Shown here piece by piece: positions 1-9,058 of a stretch of DNA of 64,000 bases (positions are counted from its first letter, which is position 1; the number at the start of each line of letters is the position of its first letter). The translations under genes and the position numbers were made by a program. A model generated the notes under the pieces. It was not told the DNA's origin. It was given only the letters and a program-made list of their open reading frames with translations, and searched no databases. This DNA is from Prolixibacter bellariivorans ATCC BAA-1284. GTDB taxonomy: Bacteria; Bacteroidota; Bacteroidia; Bacteroidales; Prolixibacteraceae. The stretch lies in contig NZ_JHXO01000005.1 in the NCBI RefSeq assembly GCF_000621705.1, positions 1 through 64,000 of the forward strand. Reading direction: 5' to 3'.

Positions 1-85
1 AAGAATAGTTTCTAAACACTAAAAAGCTGATACTTGGCACTGTTTTACAACAAGATATTGTATAGCTGAAAAGCAAGCTGAAAAC

Positions 86-196
<111 letters not shown>

Positions 197-203
197 TTTA
201 CAC

Positions 204-238
204 AAAGCCCGGTTCCTGTATTGGAGTCGGGCTTTTTT
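204..238 (+). terminator. rRNA operon terminator
   Basis: An 8 bp perfect stem (AAAGCCCG / CGGGCTTT) with a 16 nt loop runs into a T tract, immediately after the 5S gene. Confidence 0.9.
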
Positions 239-364
239 GTGTGATAAAGATATTAGGAGACAGACACCAGATAAAAGCGAAGAGATTAAGGAAATATTGT
301 ACGCTTTGATGGGATTGATTAGTGAGTTCCGGTTCGACCGGAAATGATACGAGTGTTGTGTGTG

Positions 365-391
365 AAGGTAGCCAATTGGCTGCCTTTTTTT
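365..391 (+). terminator. Second terminator downstream of 5S
   Basis: A 9 bp stem (AAGGTAGCC / GGCTGCCTT, one G-T pair) with an AATT loop is followed by seven T residues. No gene lies between it and the first terminator, so it is either a back-up rRNA terminator or the end of a short unrecognised transcript. Confidence 0.75.
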
Positions 392-446
392 GTTTCAGGC
401 AGTATTGTTTTTTTGCACAAACTCCCGGGGGCGAGGGTTAAATAAA

Positions 447-463
447 TACACTGTCACAGTGTA
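447..463. repeat. Short palindrome, possible operator
   Basis: TACACTG-TCA-CAGTGTA is a perfect 7 bp inverted repeat about 210 bp upstream of the histidine kinase start. It could bind a dimeric regulator; there is no further support. Confidence 0.3.
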
Positions 464-674
464 GAATGAAAACAAACTATCTTCTAACTATTTTATGATT
501 AGTGAACTAAATAAATAGGCCGGATTTTCTATGCATTTAGTGAAATAAATCCATACTAACTATCGTTTTCCTTTTATCTCATTCTGGTTACGTATGAATC
601 AGAGGTAATTGAATTATATCTTCGAAAGGACATTGGTTGTAAAGTGCATTCTAAGGACAAACATTTAAATACTA

Positions 675-2993
675 TTGGACAGAAAATACTATAAGTCAAT
701 ATATTCATTATCAGTAACTGAACTCCTGATTATTGTTCTTTTTCTATTTGTTTCTGGTTGTCAGAGCAAAGCTGATAAAGAGCAACAGCTGGTACAGTCG
801 TCAGGAGAGTTACATCTGCTTGTCAAAAAATACGACAGGTATTTGACCACTGCTTACGATTCTTCCCGTGTTATTTTGCCGAAATTACTGCAAAAGCTTG
901 ATTCGATAGGTGCGGTTAATCCCGATTCGGCTGTAGCGGTATTGGCCCATATTGCGGGACGGGAAGTGAGTAAGGGGAATATTCATCTGTCAGACAGCTT
1001 GTCAAATCTTGCAGAGACATATGCCATTCAACTAAATGACTCTTCATTACTTGCGGTTGTTTTGAATGCCAAAGGCAAGATTATGCAAATAAAAGGACGG
1101 CGCGATTCTGCCTTTTATTACTACAGCAAGTCTTTGCATCTGGCACAATTACGCCATGATTCCGTAGCAGCATTACCGGCGATGATTAACCTGGGAAATG
1201 CGATGATTGATCGGCATAACTCTGAAACAGGTATTAATTATCTCAAAGAGGCTCTCGAGATTGCCACGAAAAGGAATAATAAAAAATTCATGGCTGTTTT
1301 GTACAATAACCTGGGGAAAGCATATGATATCCGCGGGAGTTATTCGATAGCGCTGCAGTATTATCGCTCTGCTATTGATACGCTAGAGAAGATGAAGAGC
1401 CGGGAATACTACCTGGAACCACTAAACAACCTGGCCAATATCTATCTTTATTTAGGTAACGATGCTCTTGCCATGGAGTATTATCAGAAGGTGAGAAAAT
1501 TATCAGATTCCCTTAATTACCGGAATATGCAGGCTGCGGCCTTGATTAATATTGGGAATTTGAACTATGAAAATAATCAGAATGAGAAGGCATTAAAATA
1601 TACCAACGAGGCAAAAGCTTTGCTTGCAGGACAATGTGAATCGTATTTACATTCCATTATCTACCTGAATTTAGGCCTCATTCAGCGAAATCTGGGGAAG
1701 ACTGAGAGTTCGTTGAAAGAGCTGACTAAATCCATTGCCCTGGCGCGTAAGTTTCATATTTATGATGTGTTGGCTGAAGGGACAATGCAAATGGCAAAGT
1801 ATTATGAAGCTCATCAGAAATTTCATCTAGCCGCCAGGTTTGCTAATGAGGCATTCCAACTTGCTACCGAAAACAATATGTTGAATCTTTTGCCTGAAGC
1901 AACCAAGTTACTGGCCGATAATTATCGTAACGCAGGAAATGCTTCTCAGGCATTAAAGTTTTACGATTTATACAGTAAATACAACACGCAGTATCAGGAT
2001 ACCATCAATAATAAGACAACACGTAATTTTGCTTTCCTTTATGAATTACAGAAAAAGGAAACGGCGAATAAGCTCCTGGTGCAGCAGCAGCAATTGGATA
2101 AGCAGGTATTGACCAATGTTAGTTTGGAACTTGAACAACAGCGAATATTAATCATATTTTCAATTATTACAATTATTAGTATTCTGTTGATCGCTATTTT
2201 GTTGTATTACCGTTCCCGATTGAAATCGCGTCTGAACGAAGCTTTGATTATAAATAACAACGAGATAACTGAGCAAAATAATTTACTGGAAAAGGAAAAT
2301 GCCTTTAAGAATAAACTGATCTCCATTATTTCGCACGACATTAAAAGTCCGATGATGTCGCTTTATAATATTCTGGAATTACTTTCAGTGGATGAATTAT
2401 CGGAACAGGAAAAGCGCGAACTTATCAGGGACAACATGCAGTTGACGGACCGTGCCTTGAATATGGTGGAAGATCTCTTATCGTGGACCCGGCAACAGCT
2501 GAACACGACAACAGTCAATTACACCACTATCAATGTATATGATCTGGGGAATGAGATTATTACTTTCTTCCAGCCGGATGCCCGCGAAATGAATATCAAT
2601 CTGGTGAATGCCTGTTCACCGGAAACTACTGTATATAGCGACTATCAAATGCTCAAGATGGTCATTCGTAACCTGTTTTCCAATGCTCTGAAATTTACCC
2701 CTTCAGGTGGGTATATCGAAATGGGAGTTTCGAAAACTAACGGGCATGTTATTCTATATGTGATCGATACGGGAGTTGGAATAAAACCGGAGGATCAATC
2801 AAAAATCTTCAGCGAGGAAAAATATTTCACGACTAATGGCGTTCGGGGTGAGCGTGGAAATGGACTCGGACTTAAACTTTGCCGGAACTTCGTGGAAAAA
2901 AGTGGCGGGAAAATATGGCTGGAAAGTAAGCCTGGAAAAGGCTCGACCTTTTACATTGAGATTAAGCGAACTGACAGTTCCACTTCCTTGTAG
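675..2993 (+). CDS. TPR-repeat sensor histidine kinase with lipobox N-terminus
   Basis: A 772-residue orphan sensor kinase. The N-terminus has a hydrophobic stretch ending in a lipobox-like VSGC (Cys29). Residues about 80-440 are tetratricopeptide repeats (NLGNAMID, NNLGKAYDIRGSY, NLANIYLYLGN). A transmembrane helix follows at about 489-511, then a coiled coil, a HisKA domain with phospho-acceptor His554 in SIISHDIKSP, and a HATPase domain with the N box NLFSNALKF, G1 DTGVGI (Asp698) and G2 RGNGLGLKL. The layout puts the TPR sensor in the periplasm and the kinase in the cytoplasm. No receiver domain or response regulator is nearby. The start is TTG with a weak ribosome site; no ATG near the N-terminus would keep the signal segment. 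The ligand is unknown. Confidence 0.88.
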   Translation: MDRKYYKSIYSLSVTELLIIVLFLFVSGCQSKADKEQQLVQSSGELHLLVKKYDRYLTTAYDSSRVILPKLLQKLDSIGAVNPDSAVAVLAHIAGREVSKGNIHLSDSLSNLAETYAIQLNDSSLLAVVLNAKGKIMQIKGRRDSAFYYYSKSLHLAQLRHDSVAALPAMINLGNAMIDRHNSETGINYLKEALEIATKRNNKKFMAVLYNNLGKAYDIRGSYSIALQYYRSAIDTLEKMKSREYYLEPLNNLANIYLYLGNDALAMEYYQKVRKLSDSLNYRNMQAAALINIGNLNYENNQNEKALKYTNEAKALLAGQCESYLHSIIYLNLGLIQRNLGKTESSLKELTKSIALARKFHIYDVLAEGTMQMAKYYEAHQKFHLAARFANEAFQLATENNMLNLLPEATKLLADNYRNAGNASQALKFYDLYSKYNTQYQDTINNKTTRNFAFLYELQKKETANKLLVQQQQLDKQVLTNVSLELEQQRILIIFSIITIISILLIAILLYYRSRLKSRLNEALIINNNEITEQNNLLEKENAFKNKLISIISHDIKSPMMSLYNILELLSVDELSEQEKRELIRDNMQLTDRALNMVEDLLSWTRQQLNTTTVNYTTINVYDLGNEIITFFQPDAREMNINLVNACSPETTVYSDYQMLKMVIRNLFSNALKFTPSGGYIEMGVSKTNGHVILYVIDTGVGIKPEDQSKIFSEEKYFTTNGVRGERGNGLGLKLCRNFVEKSGGKIWLESKPGKGSTFYIEIKRTDSSTSL

Positions 2994-3059
2994 TTGACTT
3001 AGCATTTTATATTGAAAATAAATTGTCCGCTTTGGCGTTATCGAAAACTTCCCGATATT

Positions 3060-3090
3060 TTGTATTTTATAATTGGGCTGGTTACCTTTG
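3060..3090 (+). promoter_or_regulatory. Promoter of the IMP dehydrogenase gene
   Basis: A -33 TTG (3060-3062), a 20 nt spacer and a perfect -7 element TACCTTTG (3083-3090) match the Bacteroidota housekeeping consensus TTG-N19-21-TAnnTTTG. Transcription would start near 3097, about 40 nt before the ATG. Confidence 0.7.
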
Positions 3091-3138
3091 CGAAATTTTT
3101 TAAGCAAAAGGTGTGCTAATAACAACAATCCAATCGAT

Positions 3139-4632
3139 ATGGCCCAGTATTTTAATGAAGTATCCCGGACATTTAATGAGTACCTTCTGATTCCCGGACT
3201 CACGACGAAAGAATGTACTCCCAACAATGTCTCCCTGAAAGCTCCACTGGTTAAGTACCGGAAAGGAGAAACTCCATCTCTTGAACTGAATGTTCCCTTT
3301 GTTTCAGCCATTATGCAATCGGTTTCAGACCATAATTTGGCCATTGAACTGGCGCGAAATGGTGGTTTGTCCTTCATTTTTGGTTCTCAGCCCATCGATT
3401 CGCAGGTTGACATGGTGCGGAGAGTGAAGAAGTTCAAGTCTGGTTTCGTGGTAAGCGATTCGAATCTCACACCGGAGCATACCCTGGCTGACATTATTGC
3501 ACTGAAGAGAAAAACCGGTCATTCTACGGTAGGTATTACCGACGATGGCACATCGAACGGTGTGCTGATGGGGGTTGTGACTGGACGCGATTACCGAATA
3601 TCGAGAGACAGTCTCGATAAACCGGTAAAAGATTTTATGACTCCTTTTACCAATTTGGTTGTCGGGAAATTGGGGATTACACTAAACGAAGCAAATGATA
3701 TTATTTGGGACAATAAACTGAATAGTCTCCCGATTATCGACGAAAACCGGAAACTACAATACTTTGTTTTCCGGAAGGATTATGACGATCACAAAGAGAA
3801 TCCCAACGAATTGTCAGATATCAACAAAAAGTTGATGGTCGGTGCAGGTATCAACACCCGCGATTTCAAAGAAAGGGTTCCTGCATTGATTGAAGCTGGT
3901 GCCGATGTGCTCTGTATCGATTCATCCGACGGTTTTTCGGAATGGCAGGGCGAAACGCTTCAGTACATCAAAAAGACTTACGGCGAGGATGTAAAAGTGG
4001 GTGCTGGAAACGTGGTCGATAAAGAAGGTTTCCGTTACCTGGTGGAAGCCGGTGCTGATTTTGTAAAAGTTGGAATCGGCGGTGGTTCTATTTGCATTAC
4101 CCGCGAGACAAAAGGTATTGGACGTGGACAGGCTACAGCTCTGATTGAGGTGGCCGAAGCCCGCGATGAGTATTTCAGGGAAACCGGTATTTATATTCCG
4201 ATTAGCAGCGACGGTGGTATTGTGCACGATTATCATATGGTACTAGCGTTAGCGATGGGAGCTGACTTCCTGATGATGGGACGCTACTTCGCTCGTTTCG
4301 ACGAAAGTCCGACCCGGAAACTGAAAGTTGGTAACAACTATGTGAAGGAGTATTGGGGCGAAGGTTCAAACCGTGCCCGGAACTGGCAACGCTACGACAT
4401 GGGCGGCAGCGAAAACCTGAAGTTCGAGGAAGGTGTTGACAGCTACGTGCCGTATGCCGGAAAACTGAAGGATAACCTGGACATTACGCTCGGAAAGATT
4501 AAGTCGACCATGTGCAGCTGCGGTGTTTTATCCGTTAAAGAGTTGCAGGAAAATGGTAAAGTGACATTGGTTTCATCGACCAGTATTGTGGAAGGTGGAG
4601 CGCACGATGTGATTTTGAAAGACCAATCGTAA
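3139..4632 (+). CDS. guaB: IMP dehydrogenase, protist-like type with CBS pair
   Basis: Oxidises IMP to XMP with NAD+, the committed step of guanine nucleotide synthesis. The 497-residue protein has the TIM barrel split by two CBS domains (about residues 100-220). The catalytic cysteine lies in GGGSICIT at residue 319, and the mobile flap has the Arg-Tyr pair in WQRYDMGG. From memory the whole chain, including the opening [10 protein letters not shown] and the CBS region, resembles the Tritrichomonas foetus enzyme far more than the usual bacterial GuaB with its GLTFDDVLL opening; even the catalytic Cys number (319) agrees. The frame is open from 3073, but the promoter ends at 3090, so I start at the ATG at 3139. 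It stands alone, before a shared terminator. Confidence 0.93.
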   Translation: MAQYFNEVSRTFNEYLLIPGLTTKECTPNNVSLKAPLVKYRKGETPSLELNVPFVSAIMQSVSDHNLAIELARNGGLSFIFGSQPIDSQVDMVRRVKKFKSGFVVSDSNLTPEHTLADIIALKRKTGHSTVGITDDGTSNGVLMGVVTGRDYRISRDSLDKPVKDFMTPFTNLVVGKLGITLNEANDIIWDNKLNSLPIIDENRKLQYFVFRKDYDDHKENPNELSDINKKLMVGAGINTRDFKERVPALIEAGADVLCIDSSDGFSEWQGETLQYIKKTYGEDVKVGAGNVVDKEGFRYLVEAGADFVKVGIGGGSICITRETKGIGRGQATALIEVAEARDEYFRETGIYIPISSDGGIVHDYHMVLALAMGADFLMMGRYFARFDESPTRKLKVGNNYVKEYWGEGSNRARNWQRYDMGGSENLKFEEGVDSYVPYAGKLKDNLDITLGKIKSTMCSCGVLSVKELQENGKVTLVSSTSIVEGGAHDVILKDQS

Positions 4633-4650
4633 TAATTTAGCGATATACGA

Positions 4651-4693
4651 AAAAACGCCGGTCGGGAAGTTCGTGCTTCCAACCGGCGTTTTT
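4651..4693. terminator. Bidirectional terminator between guaB and rlmD
   Basis: A long hairpin with outer arms AAAAACGCCGGT / ACCGGCGTTTTT and inner arms GGAAG / CTTCC has T tracts on both strands and serves two convergent genes. Confidence 0.9.
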
Positions 4694-4724
4694 TATTTTA
4701 TTTCGCAAAGCGGAAATTATCTGC

Positions 4725-6140
4725 TTAGTTTTCCCTTCTTTCCAGTAATACAACGTTTTCCACATGATGCGTGTGGGGGAACATATCAACCGGCTGAACT
4801 TTCACTATCCGGTAGCCTTCATCGAGTAGGGTTAAATCACGCGCTTGCGTGGCTGGATTGCAACTTACGTAAACAATCTTCTTTGGTGCCGCCTGGAGCA
4901 TCACTTTCACCACATCATCGTGCATTCCTGCACGCGGCGGGTCGGTGATGATGACATCCGGTTGTCCGTTTTCTTCGACGAACTCCGGCGTAAGAATGGC
5001 TTTCATGTCGCCAGCAAAAAAGGACGTATTCTTAATATCATTCAATTCCGAATTGACTTTCGCATCCTCGATGGCTTCGGGTACATATTCGATTCCTACC
5101 ACTTTTTTTGCTTTCCCGGCTACAAAATTGGCGATGGTTCCGGTTCCGGTGTAGAGGTCATAAACCACTTCATCTCCCGTGAGGGAAGCATATTCACGTG
5201 CAATTTTGTATAGTTCGTAAGCCTGCTCTGAGTTGGTTTGGTAGAACGACTTGGGACCGATTTTGAACTGTAGCCCTTCCATTTCTTCGAAGATGTGGTC
5301 GCGTCCGGAAAAACAGATGATTTCCTGGTCGGTGATGGTGTCGTTGGCTTTCTCGTTAATCACATACATCAGCGATGTGATTTCCGGGAATTTCGTTTTT
5401 ACATGTTCCAGCAAACTAATTCGTTCCTCTTCACTTTCGTGGAAGAAGGAAACAATAACCATGAGTTCACCTGTGCTGGCGGTTCGGATAATCAGGTTGC
5501 GCAGAAAGCCTTCCTGATTTCGGATATCGAAGAATGAAAGATTATTTTTCAATGCATACGCTCTGATTTCGTTCCGTATGTCGTTCGAAGATTCAGTCTG
5601 AAGCCAGCATTTTTCAATGTCGAGCACCTTGTCGAACATTCCGGGAATGTGAAATCCCAGCGCATTCATGTTCTCGAAGGTCTTTTCTGTATCAATTTCG
5701 TCCTGCGTAAGCCAGCGTTTATTCGAAAAGGTAAACTCCAGTTTGTTCCGGTAAAAGGTCGTTTTGTCCGAACCCTTGATGGGCGTAATTTCAGGCAGCT
5801 CCAAATGCCCGATACGTCGCAGCTGTTCTGTTACCTGTTTTTCTTTGTAGAAAAGTTGTTTGTCATAGGGTAAATATTGCCATTTACAACCGCCGCAGGT
5901 GCCAAAATGCTGGCAAAATGCATCGGTTCGTTCGGAAGAATATTTATGAATGTTCACAACCCTTGCCTCCATAAACCGGCGCTTTTTCCGGAATACTTGC
6001 AAATCAACTATGTCGCCGGGAACCACATGCGTGGTGAAAATAACAACATCATCTACCTTGGCAACGGCCTTTCCTTCAGCTCCTACATCCGCAATGGTTA
6101 CCCTTTCGAATAGGGGAAGCGGTTTTTTTCTTCTGCCCAA
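4725..6140 (-). CDS. rlmD: 23S rRNA (uracil-5-)-methyltransferase, RlmD/RumA family
   Basis: SAM-dependent m5U methyltransferase of 471 residues. It has an N-terminal TRAM domain (about 10-65), then the iron-sulfur ligands Cys76, Cys82, Cys85 (CQHFGTCGGC) and a fourth Cys178 in IEKCW. The C-terminal methyltransferase domain has the SAM site VYDLYTGTGTIANFVA, the DPPRAGMH motif and the catalytic YVSCNPATQARDL. RumA-type enzymes modify 23S U1939 (E. coli numbering), but family members can also target U747 or tRNA, so the exact base is inferred. The start is TTG; a stop lies six codons upstream and a TATCTTTG -7 element sits 23 nt before it, which supports this start. Confidence 0.88.
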   Translation of the reverse strand: MGRRKKPLPLFERVTIADVGAEGKAVAKVDDVVIFTTHVVPGDIVDLQVFRKKRRFMEARVVNIHKYSSERTDAFCQHFGTCGGCKWQYLPYDKQLFYKEKQVTEQLRRIGHLELPEITPIKGSDKTTFYRNKLEFTFSNKRWLTQDEIDTEKTFENMNALGFHIPGMFDKVLDIEKCWLQTESSNDIRNEIRAYALKNNLSFFDIRNQEGFLRNLIIRTASTGELMVIVSFFHESEEERISLLEHVKTKFPEITSLMYVINEKANDTITDQEIICFSGRDHIFEEMEGLQFKIGPKSFYQTNSEQAYELYKIAREYASLTGDEVVYDLYTGTGTIANFVAGKAKKVVGIEYVPEAIEDAKVNSELNDIKNTSFFAGDMKAILTPEFVEENGQPDVIITDPPRAGMHDDVVKVMLQAAPKKIVYVSCNPATQARDLTLLDEGYRIVKVQPVDMFPHTHHVENVVLLERREN

Positions 6141-6162
6141 AATCTTCTGTTTTTAATTTCCC

Positions 6163-6170
6163 CAAAGATA
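6163..6170 (-). promoter_or_regulatory. -7 promoter element for rlmD
   Basis: TATCTTTG on the minus strand matches TAnnTTTG and would give a leader of about 16 nt before the TTG start. No clear -33 TTG is seen. Confidence 0.5.
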
Positions 6171-6309
6171 TAAATTCATCTTGTACGGAAAACGTTGGTT
6201 TTGGCTGGCGGAATTGATTGATTGAAAGTCTGTAATTCGGTGCTGGAAAAGAATGAGAACCAACGCTGATAATCGGATGAAACCAGTGGTCTCCCCCTGT
6301 AATTTCTGT

Positions 6310-6317
6310 TATCTTTG
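6310..6317 (+). promoter_or_regulatory. -7 promoter element for the ABC-F gene
   Basis: A perfect TATCTTTG lies 27 nt before the ATG, followed by a good ribosome site (AGAAGGAG, 6328-6335). The -33 position is only a partial match (TGG). Confidence 0.55.
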
Positions 6318-6344
6318 TCCCAATTTTAGAAGGAGTAGTGTTTT

Positions 6345-8297
6345 ATGATTTCAGTTGAAGATTTACACCTCGAGTTTGGTGGATTTGAATTATTCAAGCA
6401 GATAAGTTTCATCGTGAATCCGCGTGACCGCATTGGTCTTGTCGGACGAAATGGTGCAGGTAAATCGACCCTGCTGAAAATCTTTTCCGGACAGTTGCAA
6501 CCAAGTTCGGGCCGGGTAGTTTCACCTCGTGATGTACGCGTTGGTTATTTACCACAGCACATGATTACCGCCGATGGTCGAACAGTGATGGAAGAGGCTG
6601 TTGCTGCTTTTGACGAAATTGTAGCACTGGAAAAGCGAATCGAGTATCTGAATCATCAACTGGCTACCCGCGAAGATTATGAATCGGAGGCTTATCACAA
6701 AATAATTGATGAGGTTACCGAAGCCAATGACCGTTTTCAGTTGTTGGGTGGTGGTAATTTTCATGCCGATATTGAGCAAACCCTGGTTGGTCTTGGATTC
6801 AAACGTTCTGATTTCAATCGACAGACAACCGAGTTTTCCGGAGGTTGGCGAATGCGTATCGAGCTGGCTAAAATTCTATTGGCTAAGCCGGATGTTTTCC
6901 TGCTCGATGAGCCGACCAACCACCTGGATATCGAATCGATTCAGTGGCTGGAGAATTTCCTGAAAGATTACGCCGGAGCAGTTGTGTTGGTTTCGCACGA
7001 CCGGGCATTTCTCGATAATGTAACTAACCGGACGGTCGAAATTTCACTTGGTCAGGTATACGATTACAAAGTTAGTTACTCGAAATATGTTGAATTGCGC
7101 AAAGAACGCCGTGAACAGCAGATGGCTGCTTACCGCAATCAACAAAAAATGATTCAGGATACGGAAGAATTCATCGAACGTTTTCGCTACAAGGCAACGA
7201 AAGCGGTTCAGGTTCAGTCGCGGATCAAACAACTGGAAAAGGTTGATCGCATTGAAATTGACGAAGAAGATGTCCGTTCGTTGAATATCAAGTTTCCACC
7301 ATCTCCTCGTTCCGGAAATGTAGTTTTTGAAGCGAAACAGATGAGCAAAAGCTATGGTGATAACCTGGTGCTGAATGATATTGATTTGACCATCGAGCGA
7401 GGCAATCGTGTTGCTTTCGTTGGGAAGAACGGCGAAGGAAAGACCACGTTGGCGCGAATCATCATGCAGGAGCTCGAATTTGATGGTTACGCTAAATTAG
7501 GTCACAATGTAAAAATCGGGTACTTTGCACAGAACCAAGCTTCGTTGTTGGATGAGAGTGCTACGGCGTTCGATACCATCGACCGGATTGCTGTCGGCGA
7601 TGTTCGGACCAAAATCCGTGATATTCTCGGAGCATTCATGTTTAGCGGCGAAGATGTAGATAAAAAAGTAAAAGTGCTTTCCGGTGGAGAGCGGTCCCGT
7701 TTGGCGATGATTCGCTTGCTGCTTGAACCAGTTAATTTCCTGGTACTCGATGAGCCGACCAACCACCTGGATATGCATTCGAAGGATATTTTGAAGCAAG
7801 CGCTTCAGGATTATGACGGGACGCTGTTGCTGGTTTCGCACGACCGTGAATTTTTGGATGGATTGGTTGATGTGGTTTACGAATTTCGTGATAAGAAAGC
7901 AAAACAACATTTGGGTGGTATTTATGAGTTCCTTCGCCGGAAAAAGATGGATTCTTTGAAAGAGTTGGAGCGGAAAAATAACCAGCCGGTTGAGCAAGTC
8001 GTTGAAAAGGAAGAAAAACAAAACGACGGGCCCGAGCTCAACTACGAGGAGCGCAAAGAGGTTAATCGAACCATCTCCCGACTGGAAAAACATCTGAACG
8101 AAACAGAGGCGAAAATTACCTCACTGGAAACAGAAATTGAAGAAATGGACGGGCGATTAGCCAATCCTGATAGTGAAGATATGGAGCAATTGCTCGAAAA
8201 ATATTCCCTGAAAAAGAAAGAGTTGGATAAGAAGATGGAGGAATGGGGAGAAACAACGGAGGAACTGGAAGAATGGAACGCAAAAAAAACGTGGTAA
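6345..8297 (+). CDS. ABC-F family ribosome-associated ATPase
   Basis: A soluble 650-residue tandem ATPase without membrane segments, as in ABC-F factors that act on the ribosome E site. The first cassette has Walker A GRNGAGKS (residues 34-41), signature FSGGWRMRIELAK and Walker B VFLLDEPTNHLD. The second has GKNGEGKT, LSGGERSRLAM and FLVLDEPTNHLD. Between them is the charged linker that contacts rRNA and P-site tRNA. The last 90 residues form a coiled coil, as in the Uup/YheS branch. It overlaps rlmB by 25 nt and lies across from rlmD, so the neighbourhood is ribosome maintenance. Housekeeping rather than antibiotic-resistance type is inferred from context. Confidence 0.92.
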   Translation: MISVEDLHLEFGGFELFKQISFIVNPRDRIGLVGRNGAGKSTLLKIFSGQLQPSSGRVVSPRDVRVGYLPQHMITADGRTVMEEAVAAFDEIVALEKRIEYLNHQLATREDYESEAYHKIIDEVTEANDRFQLLGGGNFHADIEQTLVGLGFKRSDFNRQTTEFSGGWRMRIELAKILLAKPDVFLLDEPTNHLDIESIQWLENFLKDYAGAVVLVSHDRAFLDNVTNRTVEISLGQVYDYKVSYSKYVELRKERREQQMAAYRNQQKMIQDTEEFIERFRYKATKAVQVQSRIKQLEKVDRIEIDEEDVRSLNIKFPPSPRSGNVVFEAKQMSKSYGDNLVLNDIDLTIERGNRVAFVGKNGEGKTTLARIIMQELEFDGYAKLGHNVKIGYFAQNQASLLDESATAFDTIDRIAVGDVRTKIRDILGAFMFSGEDVDKKVKVLSGGERSRLAMIRLLLEPVNFLVLDEPTNHLDMHSKDILKQALQDYDGTLLLVSHDREFLDGLVDVVYEFRDKKAKQHLGGIYEFLRRKKMDSLKELERKNNQPVEQVVEKEEKQNDGPELNYEERKEVNRTISRLEKHLNETEAKITSLETEIEEMDGRLANPDSEDMEQLLEKYSLKKKELDKKMEEWGETTEELEEWNAKKTW

Positions 8298-9058
8298 GGC
8301 ATCGCGCCCCGATTGATAAAAGCAGCTTCGTATTTGGAACACGATCTGTCATTGAGGCGATTAAGGCCGGTAAGGAAATAGAGAAAATCCTGGTAAGGAA
8401 AGGCCTTTCCAATGAATTGTCACGTGAGCTTTTCACGTTGGTCCGCCAGATGGATATTCCTGTTCAGAATGTTCCGATAGAGCGCATCGACCGGATTACG
8501 CGGAAGAATCATCAGGGTGTTGTGGCATTTCTTTCTCCAATCACCTATCAGAAGATTGAAAATGTGATTCCCGGAATTTATGAGAAGGGTGAAGTTCCTT
8601 TGGTGCTGGTGCTCGATAAAATTTCCGATGTGCGGAATTTTGGTGCGATAGCCCGTTCGGCTGAAGTTGCCGGTGCGCACGCCATTGTTATTCCTGAAAA
8701 AGGAGCAGCCCAGATTAATGCTGATGCACTGAAAACTTCTGCCGGTGCCTTGAATATTATTCCGGTTTGCCGGGTGAAGAGTCTTTCAGATACTATTATT
8801 TTTCTAAGGGAGAGCGGTTTGCATGTTCTGGCGGCAACTGAAAAAGGAGAGAAAAATTACTTCGAAACTTCCATGCGGGAACCTACCGCCATTGTGATGG
8901 GGGCCGAGGATAAAGGAATTGAGTCCGAATTACTGAAATTAGCTAATGAGTGGGTGAAAATTCCGCAATTTGGACAGATTGCGTCGCTGAACGTTTCAGT
9001 GGCCGCTTCGGTATTAATTTTCGAAGCCGTTCGTCAACGCATACAGGCTCATTCCTGA
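8273..9058 (+). CDS. rlmB: 23S rRNA 2'-O-methyltransferase, RlmB/TrmH (SPOUT) family
   Basis: A 261-residue SPOUT methyltransferase. An N-terminal substrate-binding domain (FVFGTRSVIEAIKAGKEIEK) is followed by the trefoil-knot domain with motifs ARSAEVAGAHAIVIP, AIVMGAEDKGI and QIASLNVSVAASVLIFEAVR. RlmB methylates the ribose of G2251 (E. coli numbering) in the 23S P loop; the exact target here is inferred. I use the ATG at 8273, which has a GGAGGA ribosome site 9 nt upstream; the frame is open from 8243 but lacks such a site. The start lies inside the end of the ABC-F gene, so the two are probably translationally coupled. Confidence 0.9.
   Translation: MERKKNVVRHRAPIDKSSFVFGTRSVIEAIKAGKEIEKILVRKGLSNELSRELFTLVRQMDIPVQNVPIERIDRITRKNHQGVVAFLSPITYQKIENVIPGIYEKGEVPLVLVLDKISDVRNFGAIARSAEVAGAHAIVIPEKGAAQINADALKTSAGALNIIPVCRVKSLSDTIIFLRESGLHVLAATEKGEKNYFETSMREPTAIVMGAEDKGIESELLKLANEWVKIPQFGQIASLNVSVAASVLIFEAVRQRIQAHS

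Larger units (their letters stand above)
239..674. other. Non-coding gap after the rRNA operon
   Basis: No gene is supported here. It holds a perfect 7 bp hairpin with a 3 nt loop at 327-343, a second terminator at 365-391 and a short palindrome at 447-463. The remainder is AT-rich with no recognisable tRNA or coding sequence. Confidence 0.6.

Noticed and set aside
320-350. T-arm-like sequence GGTTCGACC suggesting a tRNA
   Set aside because: No acceptor, D or anticodon arm can be built around it; it is better described as a plain hairpin.
3073-3138. Upstream extension of the IMP dehydrogenase frame
   Set aside because: It covers the -7 promoter element and precedes the predicted transcript start; family similarity begins at 3139.
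2799-3377. 192-codon minus-strand frame spanning the kinase/guaB junction
   Set aside because: It overlaps two well-supported genes on the other strand and resembles no family.
7497-8093. 198-codon minus-strand frame in the ABC-F gene
   Set aside because: Antisense shadow of a conserved ATPase domain.
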